A stretch of DNA of 64,000 nucleotides from Candidatus Chryseobacterium colombiense (GTDB lineage Bacteria > Bacteroidota > Bacteroidia > Flavobacteriales > Weeksellaceae), in assembly GCA_029203185.1 (NCBI GenBank), contig CP119310.1:4160001-4224000 (forward strand), read 5' to 3'. The notes below the pieces were generated by a model, which did no database searches, was not told the DNA's origin, and was given only the letters and a program-made list of their open reading frames with translations. Positions 43,714-51,936 of this stretch are shown piece by piece. A program made the position numbers and the translations under genes. How positions within the stretch are numbered: the first letter of the stretch is position 1; each line of letters begins with the position of its first letter.

Positions 43714-45465
43714 TTATTTGAAAATTTTGATGAAGCTGTCTTTTTCCAGGTTTTCCAAAGAAAAATCGAAATCTGCTTCATCTTTATCAGAAGTAATCGT
43801 TGCGCCCAATTCTTCAACCAGCTGATTGAAAGAAAATGCTTCATTCCATTGCTGATACAAAGCACGGGTTGCCATTACGGAGACATCGCTATTTCCGGAA
43901 ACATGAGAATGGCCTGCTCCGAAGTTTAACAGTACAAAACATTGTTTTCCGTCTTTTGGCAATAACATTCCCAAAATTGTTTGTTTCTGAACCGAGCTAC
44001 ATTTAGCTTCAGCAAAGACTTTGTTAGGAGCCATCATATAATCATAGGAAATCTGATCTCCTTTTCCAATTACAATTTTATAACCGCAGTTGGCATCACC
44101 GTAGTACACATTGTTTAATACCAAAGTTGGTGTCACCAAGCCTTTGTCGGCATATAAATATTCTACGGCGCCTTGTGGGGCAGAAGTCATATCTCCGGAA
44201 TACATCAATTGACCATTGTCTTGATTGTAAACTGAATTCCAGCCTATTTTCCCGGCAATATTTAATCCCGAAAGGTCAAGGTCAAAACCTCCCCACGCAT
44301 CTTCCCAGTAAATTCCGACCGCCATTTGTTCAGCGTAAAATCTTGTTCCGGTAGGAATATTTCCTACAAACATTTTTTCTGAAGTTGGCAAAGCAAATTC
44401 TACATTTTCAGGGAAATAGAATTTCTTTCCTGACAGATCATATTTTAATTTTAAATAATCTAAAATGAACTCGTAGTTTGACATATTCACAAATGTATCC
44501 TGACCTTTTTTCGCCCACGATTTTCCGTTTCGGATTCTGTATACAAAAGTATCCTGACCATATATTCTTGAATAACAAGCTGACAACGCCTTAAACAAAG
44601 CAAATGGAGTGGCATTTTCCAGCCAGTGAAAATCACCGACTTCCAGTAATGTATTCGTAGCATCATTCAACGGATTGGTAATTAATGGCTTATGGTAAGT
44701 TTTTGAAAGCTTCGAAATTTTATTAATCATTTTTTGCGCTCTGTTTTTATATGCTAAAAATAAAGGTTTGAAACGGTTGAAAATTTCTGCCAGTTTTTCC
44801 AGTCCGAAACTTTCAAATAAATACGTAGGATTGAATGTGCTTTGCTTGATAAGATTGATCAATTCATCATTTTTAATTAAAAGTGTCGTCTGGGTTGTTT
44901 TGTAAATGACATATCGGAAAAATTCAATTGAATTTTCAGGGTAAATATCATATTTGTCTGCAATTTTAATGACAGCTTCCTTGTTTCTGATATTTTCCTT
45001 TCCGGTAAAATCATAATCCAGATCATTATGTAAAATATTCAATGCATCATCGATCGTTTCTTCTTTCAAGGCAATACCCGATCTCAGAATAGAAAGACAT
45101 TTTTCCTTCATTTCTTCTACTGTATACGCTTTAATGACTTTAAAACTCAACTTTAAATCGGGAATATTTAATACTTCATTCGGGATATAAATTTCATTCT
45201 GGAAGTTACTTCTATACGTCGAAATATAATGTTTGATCTGTTCAAGTAACAATTTTGTTCCTGAGCTTTCTTTTATTTTCTGCCACGATTTGTGAAAGGT
45301 TTTGTTCAGATCATTTCCGTTTAGTTTTTCTTTGGCATAATAGGAAATAATTTCTTTTTTTGCCCAAACTGCGCCAGGTTCAATGATAAAACCTTCCTCA
45401 GAAATAAATGCTTTTGCATCAGATTCTTTGGCTAATACGGCATTGAATAATTGTAATGTTTTCAT
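43714..45465 (-). CDS. RtcB-linked protein with TerD-like C-terminal domain
   Basis: A 583-aa soluble protein. Residues about 1-300 are helical and unrecognised. RIRNGKSW (310-317) and a TerD-like beta-sandwich follow from about 365, with FDLDLSGLN at 394-402, IGWNSVYN, and SGDMTSAP (423-430), the acidic calcium-site-like pattern of TerD proteins. It resembles the MXAN_6230/SCO0854 family (normally with a RING finger, absent here). It is transcribed after rtcB, the tRNA-like RNA and three tandem hairpins. I infer an RNA-binding or RNA-stress role by analogy with Rsr (Ro60) beside RtcB; it has no TROVE signature. Confidence 0.6.
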   Translation of the reverse strand: MKTLQLFNAVLAKESDAKAFISEEGFIIEPGAVWAKKEIISYYAKEKLNGNDLNKTFHKSWQKIKESSGTKLLLEQIKHYISTYRSNFQNEIYIPNEVLNIPDLKLSFKVIKAYTVEEMKEKCLSILRSGIALKEETIDDALNILHNDLDYDFTGKENIRNKEAVIKIADKYDIYPENSIEFFRYVIYKTTQTTLLIKNDELINLIKQSTFNPTYLFESFGLEKLAEIFNRFKPLFLAYKNRAQKMINKISKLSKTYHKPLITNPLNDATNTLLEVGDFHWLENATPFALFKALSACYSRIYGQDTFVYRIRNGKSWAKKGQDTFVNMSNYEFILDYLKLKYDLSGKKFYFPENVEFALPTSEKMFVGNIPTGTRFYAEQMAVGIYWEDAWGGFDLDLSGLNIAGKIGWNSVYNQDNGQLMYSGDMTSAPQGAVEYLYADKGLVTPTLVLNNVYYGDANCGYKIVIGKGDQISYDYMMAPNKVFAEAKCSSVQKQTILGMLLPKDGKQCFVLLNFGAGHSHVSGNSDVSVMATRALYQQWNEAFSFNQLVEELGATITSDKDEADFDFSLENLEKDSFIKIFK

Positions 45466-45484
45466 TGTTTTTTAATTTTAAAAA

Positions 45485-45656
45485 ATAAGTGAGGAGTAGT
45501 TTTCTTTAAAGTGAATAATATAGGAACTCCTTTTACCTATAGTTTATAAAAAGCGGGGAGTAGTTGTCCAAATTATAGGAACTCCCTTTGCCTTAGATTT
45601 TAAAAAGGCGGAAAGTAAATAGGAAATATAGGAACTTTCTTAGCCTTATTTTTATT
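45485..45656 (-). ncRNA. Three tandem covarying RNA hairpins
   Basis: Three related units of 55-64 bp lie between the tRNA-like RNA and the TerD-like gene. On the minus strand each has GGC/GGT-AAA, a 6-bp stem arm, TTCCTATA in the loop, the complementary arm, then CGCC-like bases and a T tract. The arms are GAAAGT/ACTTTC (45634-45639 with 45611-45616), GGGAGT/ACTCCC (45581-45586 with 45556-45561) and AGGAGT/ACTCCT (45526-45531 with 45492-45497). Stems change in a compensatory way while the loop is kept. They may be attenuator-type terminators or protein-binding RNA elements. Confidence 0.65.
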
Positions 45657-45660
45657 TTGA

Positions 45661-45770
45661 AGAGCAGACAGGACTCGAACCTGCGACCAACAACTTTGAT
45701 GTTGTACAGGAACCTTTTTTGCCAAGGACGAAAAGCAATCTGTTGCTCTAACCATCTGAGCTGCTGCTCT
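45661..45770 (-). ncRNA. tRNA-like RNA with remodelled anticodon region (110 nt)
   Basis: On the minus strand, acceptor AGAGCAG (45770-45764) pairs with CTGCTCT (45667-45661). The D arm GCTC-AGATGGTTA-GAGC and the T arm GCAGG-TTCGAGT-CCTGT are canonical. Where 22 nt of anticodon and variable arm are expected there are 59 nt. They fold into hairpin I (ACAG/CTGT enclosing CTTTT/AAAAG) and hairpin II (ACAAC-ATCAAA-GTTGT). No normal seven-base anticodon loop with U33 results. It lies between rtcB and the TerD-like gene, a position held by tRNA-mimicking Y RNA (YrlA) in other bacteria. The alternative is a tRNA with a 37-nt insert or intron. Confidence 0.75.
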
Positions 45771-45789
45771 TACCTTATTAAAAGTTTTC

Positions 45790-46008
45790 ATGAACCTTAC
45801 AAGTTTTTTAAGTCTGCAAGGTTTGTACATTAGTTTTTTTATTAAACGCAAAGGCGCAAAATTTTTCTGTATTTCGTTTTTTAAGGCGCAAGAAAATCAA
45901 AGATTTTAGCAACATATTCAGCATTAAATTTTATCAAAGATAAAATCCTTGTGCCTTTATAGTTTTAAGTTTTGGAAATAAGCTCTGCGTCTTTGCGATT
46001 GACCAATA
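45790..46008. repeat. Intergenic repeat elements after rtcB
   Basis: Two elements are visible. AACCTTACAAG (45792-45802) and CTGCAAGGTTTG form an imperfect inverted repeat. Then AAACGCAAAGGCGCAAAA (near 45843) and CTGCGTCTTTGCGATT (near 45985) face each other as imperfect inverted ends of a 160-bp block. Similar blocks are scattered between genes in flavobacteria. They separate rtcB from the tRNA-like RNA. Confidence 0.45.
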
Positions 46009-46009
46009 A

Positions 46010-47404
46010 TTAAGCTTTTCTAAACTTTTTCTTTTTTTTCCACGGTGCATTCTTCTGAACATCACCCGCCATAATACATCCGTAAGGCATCACTTCATCC
46101 AGAACTTCACAAAGTTCGAATTCTTCAATCTGTGCTCTCACATTTTTGGCGTTTTTATAAGCAGTTGGAAGTTCCGAAATATCAATTTCATTTGAAAAGA
46201 AACGAACATCCAGTCCTTTTGTTTCCTCTGCAAAAATTTCTTCAGTCGTTTTATGAGCCAAAGATTTTTTATGCTGACTTCTGCTGAAATTTCTTCCCGC
46301 TCCGTGAGGTGCAAAACCGAGATTTCTTTCATTGGTTTTTCCCTGAACAATCAAGACAGGTTCTGCCATATTTAGTGGAATCAATCTTGGACCTGTAATA
46401 TCCGGCATGAATTTGTCATCCAGTGGAGTGGCTCCTTTTGCGTGGTAAAATAAATCTCCATCCTTGAAAACGAAATTATGTTCGTTCCAATATCTGTTTT
46501 CTTTCTCAATTCCTAATTTATTTAAAGTCGCATCATGAATAGAAATATGGTTTTCTTTTGTCCATGTTCTTATCAGCTGAAGCGCTTCCCAATACGATTT
46601 TCCTTCTTCAGAATCATATGGAATCCAGGCGTTTTCTCTCAAGGTTTCAGGAGAATTTTCCATTCTGAATTTATTGGCCACCTTCATTCCTTTATCATAC
46701 AAAGCGGCTCCCGGAGCTCTTGAACCGTGGTGCGTCACCAGCATCGTATTTCCGGTATTTTTTGAGATTCCGACAAATAAGAAATGGTTTCCGTCACCCT
46801 GCGTTCCCATATGAGAACGGGCAATACTTATCAGTTTTTCATCATTCAGGAAGTCATTTTCTCTGAAAGCATCCATCAGCTCATCAGACATTGGCATTTG
46901 TTCCCCTCTTGGTCTTCCTCCGTATCCAAAATGCGTCACTGAATGAGCGGCATCCAATACTTCTTTAGGATCAGCTTTTCCAAAATCCGTCAGCATCACC
47001 GAACAGCAGATATCTGCGCTATGAAATCCCGGATGAATAGCATTTTTAGCCACAACAACTCCACCAACAGGAATCTGACCAACCGGACCTGTAGGACAGG
47101 CATCCGGCATAATCGCACCGGCAACCAGAGTCGGGGTTTTCATCAGGACGTTCATCGTATTGATTACTTTTTCCACATTATCATTTTCACTTTCATGTTC
47201 TGCTCTGATGTTGATCACGAAATCTTTTGCTGTTTCATGAAGAGGAATCAGTTCAGGTTGTTTAAATTGCTCTAAATATTCCTTGATTTGATTTTCACCC
47301 AGTTTGTTTTCGTTTATATATTCCAAAGCTTCCGCAAACCATTTCGCAGGTCTATACCCTAATTCGATTAAGTGATTTCCATTAAATTCCATGTGTTCTC
47401 TCAT
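46010..47404 (-). CDS. rtcB: RtcB-family RNA ligase
   Basis: A 464-aa RNA ligase. Metal and guanylate-site motifs are present: HPGFHSADICCSV (124-136, with D131 and C133), GTQGDGNHFLFV (200-211), THHGSR (224-229) and PHGAGRNFSRSQ (366-377). RtcB seals 2',3'-cyclic phosphate or 3'-phosphate ends to 5'-OH ends, repairing cleaved tRNAs and rRNA. DICCSV replaces the usual DIGCGM, marking a divergent subfamily. A second Met (residue 5) could be the start. It is divergent from the helicase gene, 89 bp away, and upstream of the tRNA-like RNA. Confidence 0.93.
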   Translation of the reverse strand: MREHMEFNGNHLIELGYRPAKWFAEALEYINENKLGENQIKEYLEQFKQPELIPLHETAKDFVINIRAEHESENDNVEKVINTMNVLMKTPTLVAGAIMPDACPTGPVGQIPVGGVVVAKNAIHPGFHSADICCSVMLTDFGKADPKEVLDAAHSVTHFGYGGRPRGEQMPMSDELMDAFRENDFLNDEKLISIARSHMGTQGDGNHFLFVGISKNTGNTMLVTHHGSRAPGAALYDKGMKVANKFRMENSPETLRENAWIPYDSEEGKSYWEALQLIRTWTKENHISIHDATLNKLGIEKENRYWNEHNFVFKDGDLFYHAKGATPLDDKFMPDITGPRLIPLNMAEPVLIVQGKTNERNLGFAPHGAGRNFSRSQHKKSLAHKTTEEIFAEETKGLDVRFFSNEIDISELPTAYKNAKNVRAQIEEFELCEVLDEVMPYGCIMAGDVQKNAPWKKKKKFRKA

Positions 47405-47493
47405 TTTGTTGATGCAAAGTAAAAACTAAAGTGTGCAATGTTTTTGCGTATTAGAAAAATTTTATATTTTTATTCAAAATTATTTTACACAAG

Positions 47494-50400
47494 ATGGAAA
47501 ATTTAAATCCGGAAATATTTCAGGCATTTCAAAACAAACTAAAAACAGGCAATAGAAGAGGTGTTCACTTAAATGCAATTCCCGGAAATTCAAGATATAA
47601 ATTTGATCTTGCACGGCTTTCTGAAATTCATAAAAGTCTTCCCGAGCATTTTATCATGAACCTTTTAACGCAGAAAAACGTTAATTTTAAATTCTCCATT
47701 CACGATAAAATTACGGATGAGATTTCTAAAACGGAGGAAAAAGAGAGTACTTATCTGTTTGATGATGAAAATGAAGGAACCGAAAATAAGACGACAGAAG
47801 TTGCTCAGATTAAAGATAAAACGCGAGAAACGGTCTTGGAAAAACTTTCCATAGGTTTGGAAAATCTGATCTTTCAAAATGAAGTGATACAATCTGAAAA
47901 AGGAATCAATTCTCTGGGATTTGGTTTTCCTATGCTAATCCGAAAAGATATGGACGGACAAATTTCTGCTTCACCTATTCTAATCTGGTCTGTCAATATA
48001 AAGCCAGTCAATGAGCTTAATACATGGGAAATCAGCAGAACCGAAGATGACCCGATTTATGTGAATGAAGTTCTGATCAATCACCTGCAAAATGATTCGG
48101 GAATTGTAGTAGAGCAGATTTCTGAAGAAATGCTTGCTGACGGAAAAATAGATAAACCTGAGCTTTCGCAGATCTGCCAAACTCTGTTAGATCAGCTTAA
48201 AATAACGCAGAATTTAGATTTTATCCTTAATAATTATGAGGAAATTCCATTGATCAAAACGAAAGCTTCCTACGAAGAACAGCTTCAGAACAATGGAGAT
48301 GCAATAATCATTAAATCCGGTGTTTTTTCCATTTTTGAAGTTCAGAAACAAAATATCATTAATGATTATGAGTCGTTGAAGAGGGAATTTAAACCTCTTG
48401 AAAATGTAATAAAACCAGACTTTCAATCTATAGCTTCGGTAGAAACAGATCCTTCTCAGCAGGGAATTTTAGAATCATTAAAATCCCAGACGAAAATTCT
48501 GATTCAGGGGCCTCCGGGAACAGGAAAAAGTCAGACTTTGACTGCAGTTTTAGTCAATGCATTGGAAAATAAACAGAAAACAATTGTTGTTTGCGAAAAA
48601 CAGACTGCATTGGAGGTTTTATATAATGCACTTCATAAACTTGGATTGGAAAGGTATTGTATTATGATCAAAGACAGTGTTTCCGACAGGAAGTTTGTGG
48701 TAGATGCTGTCCGGAATACCATTGATACGATCGATTTCAAAAAACAAAAGCCATCCCATTCTGTTCAGTCGCTGAAAGATCAGCTGACCGAAATTTTACA
48801 GCATAAAACAACCATTAACACGGTTCATGAACTCCTGAATTCAGATTTGATTTCCGGCAAAAACTGGACGGAGATTGTGGGTGATCTTTTAACATTTCAT
48901 AATACGAAAGAAAATATAGATGTTCAGGATATCCGGTTTTCTTTTTCAGAAGAAGAGGGTAAGGAAATTGAATATGTCTTGGAAAAAGGAAAAGAAGTGT
49001 ATCAGGAATATCAACCTTTTGAAAAATCTTCATTTATTAATCCTGAACAGCTGATTCGTGAGAATTTTCATAACAGTCTGCAGAATTTAGATGATACTTT
49101 CCGGGATTATGAAAAGAGGTGGGATGAGATTCAGTCACTGATCATAAATTTTAAGCCTGTGTATGAAGAAAAGAAAAAACAGGATTTTAGTCAGAATTTT
49201 CAAAAATTATCATCTTTAATCAATGAAACGGAAGTGATTACCTCTGTTCTTAATCAAAATTCCGAAGAATTTCATCCGGAAATTACAAATGGTTTTTTCT
49301 ATAAGTTCACCGCATTGTTTTCTTCCGCAAAGAAAAAGAAGATCAGTAATCAGAAAAGATTATTGGAAATAAGTTCAGCAATTAAAAAGATAAGTTTAAA
49401 TGAATTTTTTCCTTCGATCGAACTGTCCGACAATCTTTGGAACAATAGAAATGAAATTCTAAATTACCGTCAGAAAATACAACATCTTCAGTCCGAATTT
49501 TCGTCCCAACTGGAACAACAGTTCAATACTATTGATTTCCTGAATGTTTTTGATCCTGTAATTTCCGGAAAAGAAACGGAGATAATTGCCCAGCGGATTC
49601 AGCAGTTGAAAAAAAATATTTCAAATGATCAGTGGGTGAAAGATCTGAACTTTGGAAACACCTATCAAAACTTTGATCAGTATATGATTGCTGTTTTGGA
49701 TCAATACAGAACGTATAGAAATCATCCTGAAAATCCGTTGTTGGCAGAATTTAACTGGTTTTATTTTTACCAGCCTTTAAATGTTTTCCAGAAAAAGATG
49801 TTGGAAAAACTTCAGTCCGTTAGTAATTGGAAAGCTTCTTTCTATGCTGCCTATTTTCCGTTATTGTTGAGTAAATATTCTGATTCTCAACTTAATTTTA
49901 ATGAAAAGAATTACGAAGAAATTAGAAAGCAGATAATGCAGTACAGATCTTCCCAGCAGAATTTTATTCAGTATTTCTGGAATGATGCTCAGCAAAATGC
50001 AGTGAAGACCTTTGAGCAAACGAATAAAGATATTACAGTTGCTAATCTTTATAATAAGCGGAGCAGTGTAAATCATAAAAGATTAACATTGAGGCAGATT
50101 GTTCAAAAGGATATCGATCTTTTTACCAAATTTTTCCCTATTATTCTTACCACACCCGATGCATGCAGCAATCTTTTTCAGGGGAAGAACTTTTACTTTG
50201 ATCATGTGGTATTCGACGAAGCCAGCCAGCTGAAACTGGAAGACAATCTTCCGGCCATGCTGAAAGGGAAAAATATCATTATTGCAGGAGATGAGCATCA
50301 GATGCCGCCTTCCAATTATTTCAGTAAAGTTTTTGACGGAACAATTGAAGATGAGGACGAGATTGAATCTGAAAATGAAGTGATCACCTATAAAAATTCC

Positions 50401-51495
50401 TTGTTAAATATTGAATCTTTATTGGATTTTGCTACGGAAAGTCAGTTTGAAAAAAATCATCTGGACTTCCATTACCGATCAAAACATCCTTATTTGATTG
50501 ATTTTTCAAATCATGCGTTTTATAATTCGCGGTTGAAGCCTCTTCCTATAAAATCTGAAAGTGTACCGATTGAGTTCTTTCAGGTGGATGGAATTTTTGA
50601 TGACCATAAAAATAAGGAAGAAGCAGAAAAAGTACTGGAAATTTTACAGAACATTCAGCCTTTGAAAGATGGAAATTATCCGTCGGTGGGAATTGCCACC
50701 TTTAATATTTCGCAGCGAAATTATATTAAAAGAAAAATTGTTCAGGAAACCAATCTTCCCGGAAATGAGGTTTTTAAAGAAAAGATCCAGGGACTGGAGG
50801 CGGCCGGGTTGTTCATCAAAAACCTTGAAAATATTCAGGGTGATGAAAGAGATATTATTATCCTGTCTACAACCTATGGAAGAAAACCTGGAGGGAAGTT
50901 TATCCAGAGCTTTGGGCCAATCAATCATACAAAAGGGTATAAATTGCTGAATGTTATTATCACAAGAGCGAAAGAAAAGATCTACGTGTGTAATTCGATT
51001 CCTGAAGAGATTTTCTCGAATTATAAAGAAGCTTTGGCTCAGGAAGGTTCAAATAACAGAAAAGCTGTTTTGTATGCGTATCTGGCGTATTGTAAAGCGG
51101 TGAGCGGTAAAAATGAAAATCAAAGACTGGAAATTCTGAATACACTGGATCAGTTTGGCTATACGAATCGTGCCGAGAAAAACAATGGTTCCAGCGCTTT
51201 TATTGATGTAATTTATAACCGATTAGAGAAAGATCTTCCTCATTTGAAGTTACTGAAGAATCATCATTTTGGAGGCTATGAATTTGATATTCTCATTGAA
51301 AAAGAAGATGGGAAATCTATTATAGTCGAAGCAATGAGTAAAGAAAAATATTCCGGAAATCTTGGATATCTGGAAGATGTACATAAAGAAAAGATCGTAA
51401 AGAATACGGGTTCTGAATACGTAAGAATATGGAGCCAGAACTGTTGGCAAAACTTTGATGCTGAAATACAGAAAATACATAAAAAAATATCATGA
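47494..51495 (+). CDS. Superfamily 1 helicase with C-terminal nuclease-like domain
   Basis: A 1333-aa protein. Walker A GPPGTGKS is at 339-346 and Walker B DEASQ at 908-912, then IIAGDEHQMPPS, a UPF1/DNA2-like NIQGDERDIIILSTTYG and VIITRAKEKIYV as late helicase motifs. The roughly 560 residues between the Walker motifs are a large helical insert. The C-terminus (about 1215-1330) looks like a PD-(D/E)xK nuclease of the Vsr/DUF559 kind, with D1265 and E1279. It is divergent from rtcB and overlaps the HopJ gene by 4 bp. Large helicase-nuclease fusions of this kind are common in defence islands; RNA or DNA target unknown. Confidence 0.85.
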   Translation: MENLNPEIFQAFQNKLKTGNRRGVHLNAIPGNSRYKFDLARLSEIHKSLPEHFIMNLLTQKNVNFKFSIHDKITDEISKTEEKESTYLFDDENEGTENKTTEVAQIKDKTRETVLEKLSIGLENLIFQNEVIQSEKGINSLGFGFPMLIRKDMDGQISASPILIWSVNIKPVNELNTWEISRTEDDPIYVNEVLINHLQNDSGIVVEQISEEMLADGKIDKPELSQICQTLLDQLKITQNLDFILNNYEEIPLIKTKASYEEQLQNNGDAIIIKSGVFSIFEVQKQNIINDYESLKREFKPLENVIKPDFQSIASVETDPSQQGILESLKSQTKILIQGPPGTGKSQTLTAVLVNALENKQKTIVVCEKQTALEVLYNALHKLGLERYCIMIKDSVSDRKFVVDAVRNTIDTIDFKKQKPSHSVQSLKDQLTEILQHKTTINTVHELLNSDLISGKNWTEIVGDLLTFHNTKENIDVQDIRFSFSEEEGKEIEYVLEKGKEVYQEYQPFEKSSFINPEQLIRENFHNSLQNLDDTFRDYEKRWDEIQSLIINFKPVYEEKKKQDFSQNFQKLSSLINETEVITSVLNQNSEEFHPEITNGFFYKFTALFSSAKKKKISNQKRLLEISSAIKKISLNEFFPSIELSDNLWNNRNEILNYRQKIQHLQSEFSSQLEQQFNTIDFLNVFDPVISGKETEIIAQRIQQLKKNISNDQWVKDLNFGNTYQNFDQYMIAVLDQYRTYRNHPENPLLAEFNWFYFYQPLNVFQKKMLEKLQSVSNWKASFYAAYFPLLLSKYSDSQLNFNEKNYEEIRKQIMQYRSSQQNFIQYFWNDAQQNAVKTFEQTNKDITVANLYNKRSSVNHKRLTLRQIVQKDIDLFTKFFPIILTTPDACSNLFQGKNFYFDHVVFDEASQLKLEDNLPAMLKGKNIIIAGDEHQMPPSNYFSKVFDGTIEDEDEIESENEVITYKNSLLNIESLLDFATESQFEKNHLDFHYRSKHPYLIDFSNHAFYNSRLKPLPIKSESVPIEFFQVDGIFDDHKNKEEAEKVLEILQNIQPLKDGNYPSVGIATFNISQRNYIKRKIVQETNLPGNEVFKEKIQGLEAAGLFIKNLENIQGDERDIIILSTTYGRKPGGKFIQSFGPINHTKGYKLLNVIITRAKEKIYVCNSIPEEIFSNYKEALAQEGSNNRKAVLYAYLAYCKAVSGKNENQRLEILNTLDQFGYTNRAEKNNGSSAFIDVIYNRLEKDLPHLKLLKNHHFGGYEFDILIEKEDGKSIIVEAMSKEKYSGNLGYLEDVHKEKIVKNTGSEYVRIWSQNCWQNFDAEIQKIHKKIS

Positions 51496-51821
51496 CAGAA
51501 CAATTAAAAAATGCACCGGAAACTATTCAATTTAAAGAAGTAATTGCTCATATTGATGATCATTACCATTTTACACCAACGAAATTTACCAATGGAAATA
51601 CGGTAAATGAAGAAAACCAGAATAATGGTTCGTGTAAAGTGTTCAGCTATGCAAAACTGAATAGTTTATCAAAAGAAGATACTTTACATCTTTTCGGAGA
51701 GTTTTACAGAGAAGATGTGTTGAAAAATCCTGAAGGAACAGATCATCAGAACATCAGAAACTTTATTGAATTTGGCTGGGGCGGAATTGCTTTTGAAGGT
51801 GAGGCTCTAATTAAAAAATAA
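51492..51821 (+). CDS. HopJ-family protein
   Basis: A 109-aa protein of the HopJ type III effector family (Pfam HopJ): FKEVIAHIDDHYHFTPTKFTNG, then EENQNNGSCKVFSYAKLNSLS and HLFGEFYREDVLKNPEGTDHQNIRNF. Despite the name most members are housekeeping-like bacterial proteins of unknown role. The ATGA overlap with the helicase stop indicates one operon. Confidence 0.85.
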   Translation: MTEQLKNAPETIQFKEVIAHIDDHYHFTPTKFTNGNTVNEENQNNGSCKVFSYAKLNSLSKEDTLHLFGEFYREDVLKNPEGTDHQNIRNFIEFGWGGIAFEGEALIKK

Positions 51822-51837
51822 ATTAAAATGCCTCCCT

Positions 51838-51898
51838 GTCATTCTGACGAAGGAAGAATCTCTATATAAAAAACGGATTCTTCCTTCGTCAGAATGAC
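51838..51898. repeat. Dispersed long palindrome, copy 1
   Basis: Two perfectly complementary 23-nt arms (51838-51860 and 51876-51898) flank a 15-nt AT-rich loop. The core is TTCTGACGAAGGAAGAATC. A second copy with the same arms is at 53234-53292. It sits between the HopJ and WYL genes and could terminate transcription on either strand. Confidence 0.85.
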
Positions 51899-51936
51899 AA
51901 CTAACTGTTCATTAAAAACTTAAAAACACAGGAATC

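Noticed and set aside
45600..45851. Minus-strand ORF of 83 aa across the tRNA-like RNA
   Set aside because: It reads through the structured RNA arms, including the T loop. The frame is open by chance and the encoded peptide has no family.
51838..51898. Palindrome as an integron attC site or CRISPR repeat
   Set aside because: No recombination core sites, no integrase, no spacers. The two copies are isolated dispersed elements.
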